NCBI GenBank assembly: GCA_027307295.1
Contig: DAHUXF010000141.1
Coordinates: 1 to 7,207 of the forward strand
Origin: Acidobacteriaceae bacterium
GTDB taxonomy: Bacteria; Acidobacteriota; Terriglobia; Terriglobales; Acidobacteriaceae
DNA: 7,207 nt
Reading direction: 5' to 3'
Positions 5,895 through 7,207 of the stretch are shown here, piece after piece. The position numbers and the translations under genes were made by a program. A model generated the notes under the pieces. The model was not told the DNA's origin and ran no database searches. It saw nothing but the letters and a program-made list of their open reading frames with translations. The first letter of the stretch is position 1; the number at the start of each line of letters is the position of its first letter.

Positions 5895-6188
5895 TTATTT
5901 TTTGGGAGCGATTACGTCTTTTACGGCCTTGGCAACGCGGAACTTTACCACGGTCTTGGCTGCGATCTTGATGGGTTCTCCCGTTTGCGGATTGCGTCCC
6001 ATGCGCGCTTTCCGGTTGGACTTTACCAGGCGGCCCAAGCCAGGAATCACAAACACGCCGTTCTTTTTTGTTTCCTTAATGGCGGTTTCCGCCAGGGTCT
6101 CAAGGAATGTTGCGGCGGTCTTGTTGTTTGTTTCCAGTTTTTCCGCCATATGACGGACAAGTTGGGTCTTCGTCATGCCTGCTGCCAT
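5895..6188 (-). CDS. hup: HU family DNA-binding protein
   Basis: This is a small histone-like protein that binds and bends DNA as a dimer in the nucleoid. Residues 5-43 form the helical dimerisation half (MTKTQLVRHMAEKLE...), then comes the IPGLGRL turn (48-54), and then the DNA-gripping beta arm with RMGRNPQTGEPIKI (62-75), whose tip proline is P67. The C-terminus VKFRVAKAVKDVIAPKK is the usual closing helix. The length of 97 residues is slightly longer than the typical 90, because of the MAAG extension before MTKTQL. The ATG is fixed by a near-perfect AAGGAGG (complement of 6193-6199) four bases upstream. It has its own promoter and terminator, so it is a single-gene unit. HU and IHF-type proteins are close relatives, but the arm motif fits HU. 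Confidence 0.95.
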   Translation of the reverse strand: MAAGMTKTQLVRHMAEKLETNNKTAATFLETLAETAIKETKKNGVFVIPGLGRLVKSNRKARMGRNPQTGEPIKIAAKTVVKFRVAKAVKDVIAPKK

Positions 6189-6259
6189 CTTTCCTCCTTA
6201 AAAAATAATGAGCACTTCGTTTGGTGAAATCGGGCACATCTCAAGTGTACTCAATCGCT

Positions 6260-6287
6260 ATATTACATCAGCAAAGCGCCGAAGCAA
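6260..6287 (-). promoter_or_regulatory. Sigma70-type promoter of the HU gene
   Basis: On the minus strand TTGCTT (6287-6282) is followed after 16 bases by TAATAT (6265-6260). Transcription would begin near 6253, giving a leader of about 65 bases. An A-rich tract (minus strand, 6319-6313) lies about 26 bases upstream of the -35 and may bend the DNA. Good for a highly expressed nucleoid protein. Confidence 0.6.
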
Positions 6288-6421
6288 GCCTCTTCACCTG
6301 ATTTTATGCGGGTTTTTTTAAGATGGTTGTGGAAAACGGGCATGAACAGCGGCTATTCCCTTTTTGCCCATCGCGCCGCTTTTGACCAGGGCCGAATCCC
6401 CCGGCGGGAAAGCCAGGTTGA

Positions 6422-6976
6422 TTACTCCCGCTTATAAAAGCTCAGGACCGCATCGCCCTGCCGCAATACACGATGCCGGCGCAGCGAACCAAACTCATCT
6501 CCAGGATCAAAATGCTTGTCATGCTCAGCAATTACCTCGGCCCCTGGCCGCAGCAGCCTTGATTGCGACAAAAAACTAAGAACCTGCTCATAATCGCCCA
6601 TTTTCCGGTAGGGCGGGTCAAGAAAGACGAAATCACAGGCCACGGCCTGGGCATCCAGCATGCGAAGCGCCGTGGCGGCTTCGCGCTCAATGACTTCAGA
6701 GCCTTCCTCAATCGCAAGAGACTGTAGATTTTTCCGTATGGTGCGCAGCGCCGCTCCGGATACTTCCACAAAATAGGCGCTATGCGCACCCCGGCTCAGC
6801 GCTTCAATGCCCACGGCGCCGCTCCCGGCAAACAAATCCAGCCATACGGAACCGGGAACCCGGCCCGCCACCACGTTGAACAGGGTTTCGCGAAGGCGGT
6901 CTGAGGTAGGCCGGGTCTGGACGCCCGGAGGCGCTATGAGCCGCCGGCTTTTATATTGGCCGGCAATCACCCGCAT
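6422..6976 (-). CDS. rsmD: 16S rRNA (guanine(966)-N2)-methyltransferase RsmD
   Basis: This cytoplasmic enzyme uses S-adenosylmethionine to methylate G966 of 16S rRNA during 30S assembly. The family opening MRVIAGQYKSRRLIAPPG and RPTSDRLRETLFNVV (22-36) is intact. The cofactor motif LDLFAGSGAVGIEAL spans 46-60, acidic E71 follows strand two, and the catalytic DPPY is at 120-123. The 184-residue length is normal. The ATG has GGGAGG (complement of 6983-6988) six bases upstream. It runs in the same direction as HU, but with 233 bases between them and a separate HU promoter. The frequent neighbour coaD is not adjacent here. It is divergent from the site-2 protease gene, with a short shared control region. 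Confidence 0.95.
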   Translation of the reverse strand: MRVIAGQYKSRRLIAPPGVQTRPTSDRLRETLFNVVAGRVPGSVWLDLFAGSGAVGIEALSRGAHSAYFVEVSGAALRTIRKNLQSLAIEEGSEVIEREAATALRMLDAQAVACDFVFLDPPYRKMGDYEQVLSFLSQSRLLRPGAEVIAEHDKHFDPGDEFGSLRRHRVLRQGDAVLSFYKRE

Positions 6977-7058
6977 GGCGTTCCTCCCTGTGTGTGCATA
7001 GCCACTCTAGAGTATAAAATTGGATTGTGGCTTCACTGCCCAGGGCAGCCAAACATCC
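6977..7058. promoter_or_regulatory. Divergent control region between rsmD and the site-2 protease gene
   Basis: The 82-base gap holds overlapping -10-like boxes: TATACT on the minus strand (complement of 7011-7016) and TATAAA on the plus strand (7013-7018). A ten-base perfect palindrome, ACTCTAGAGT (7004-7013), overlaps both, and CTGCCC-A-GGGCAG (7036-7048) is a second inverted repeat inside the plus-strand leader. Convincing -35 boxes are not seen on either strand. Face-to-face promoters here would compete. Confidence 0.4.
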
Positions 7059-7207
7059 ATGAGAAACTGGTCATTATTTGCCGGACGGTTCTGGGGAGCC
7101 GAGTTTCGCGTCCACGTCACATTCCTGTTCCTGCTGGTCTTTCTTTTGCTGATGGAAACCAGCCGCAGCGGACCGCGCGTGGTGGTGCGGGTATTGGCCC
7201 TGGCCAC
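7059..7207 (+). CDS. N-terminus of a site-2 protease (M50 family), cut by window end
   Basis: An open frame from ATG 7059 runs to the window edge: 49 codons plus two bases. It reads MRNWSLFAGRFWGAEFRVHV, then a hydrophobic stretch TFLFLLVFLLLM (21-32), then SRSGPR and a second hydrophobic start. The opening 'GRFWGAEFRVHVTF' matches the start of M50 intramembrane metalloproteases of the SpoIVFB/Rip type (small cytoplasmic lead, G-x-x-G-x-x-x-x-V-H, first membrane helix). The catalytic HExxH lies beyond the window, so activity cannot be judged. No good ribosome binding site precedes it (AGGG is 13 bases away); an in-frame TTG at 7020 is a less likely start. The product would be an inner-membrane protein. 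Confidence 0.7.
   Translation, partial: MRNWSLFAGRFWGAEFRVHVTFLFLLVFLLLMETSRSGPRVVVRVLALA

Noticed and set aside
6313..6319. T-run at 6313-6319 as a plus-strand terminator
   Set aside because: Only a weak five-pair stem precedes it and no plus-strand gene lies upstream; it is more likely an A-tract upstream of the HU promoter.

Overview
The window looks like an ordinary chromosomal stretch from a free-living Gram-negative bacterium, most likely an Acidobacteriota (Terriglobia/Koribacter-like) member. That assignment is inference. It rests on the flavour of the proteins (an HU with an MAAGMTKTQL start, a small conserved-looking hypothetical next to a cupin), strong GGAGG-type ribosome binding sites with several TTG starts, and intergenic repeat words (TGTCATCCTGAGCG...AGTCGAAGGACC and degenerate ATCTGCG / AATCAGTG phrases) of a kind I associate with that phylum. 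No tRNA, rRNA, CRISPR array, transposase or phage gene is visible.

Layout. Positions 1-301 are a long AT-rich leader with inverted repeats, ahead of a divergent PstS-like periplasmic oxyanion-binding protein (302-1387). A small TTG-started reading frame with a very good ribosome binding site follows (1452-1646). Next come two closely spaced genes: an unrecognised 154-residue protein (1819-2283) and a cysteine-dioxygenase-like cupin (2304-2855). A 382-base gap (2856-3237) holds degenerate repeat words but no convincing gene. Then come an oligopeptide-type ABC transporter ATPase with no permease nearby (3238-4137), a calcineurin-like metallophosphoesterase (4228-4983) and a ribonuclease HI-family protein (4980-5441); the last two overlap by four bases. 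The convergent gap 5442-5894 contains a hairpin, a 214-base imperfect palindromic repeat element and a terminator for the minus-strand HU gene (5895-6188). HU has its own good sigma70-type promoter (6260-6287). Upstream on the minus strand is rsmD (6422-6976), and divergent from it, running off the window end, is the start of a site-2 protease (M50) gene (7059 onward).

How the parts work together: most genes are housekeeping singletons or small units (rRNA methylation, nucleoid structure, RNA/DNA hybrid removal, phosphoesterase). I do not see a multi-gene defence, biosynthetic or mobile system. The most interesting points are: a possible RNA switch in the PstS leader, where one pyrimidine tract can pair either with an upstream purine tract or with the ribosome binding site; the altered phosphate-binding residues of the PstS-like protein; the small protein candidate at 1452; the uncharacterised gene-cupin pair; and the palindromic repeat element at 5574-5787.
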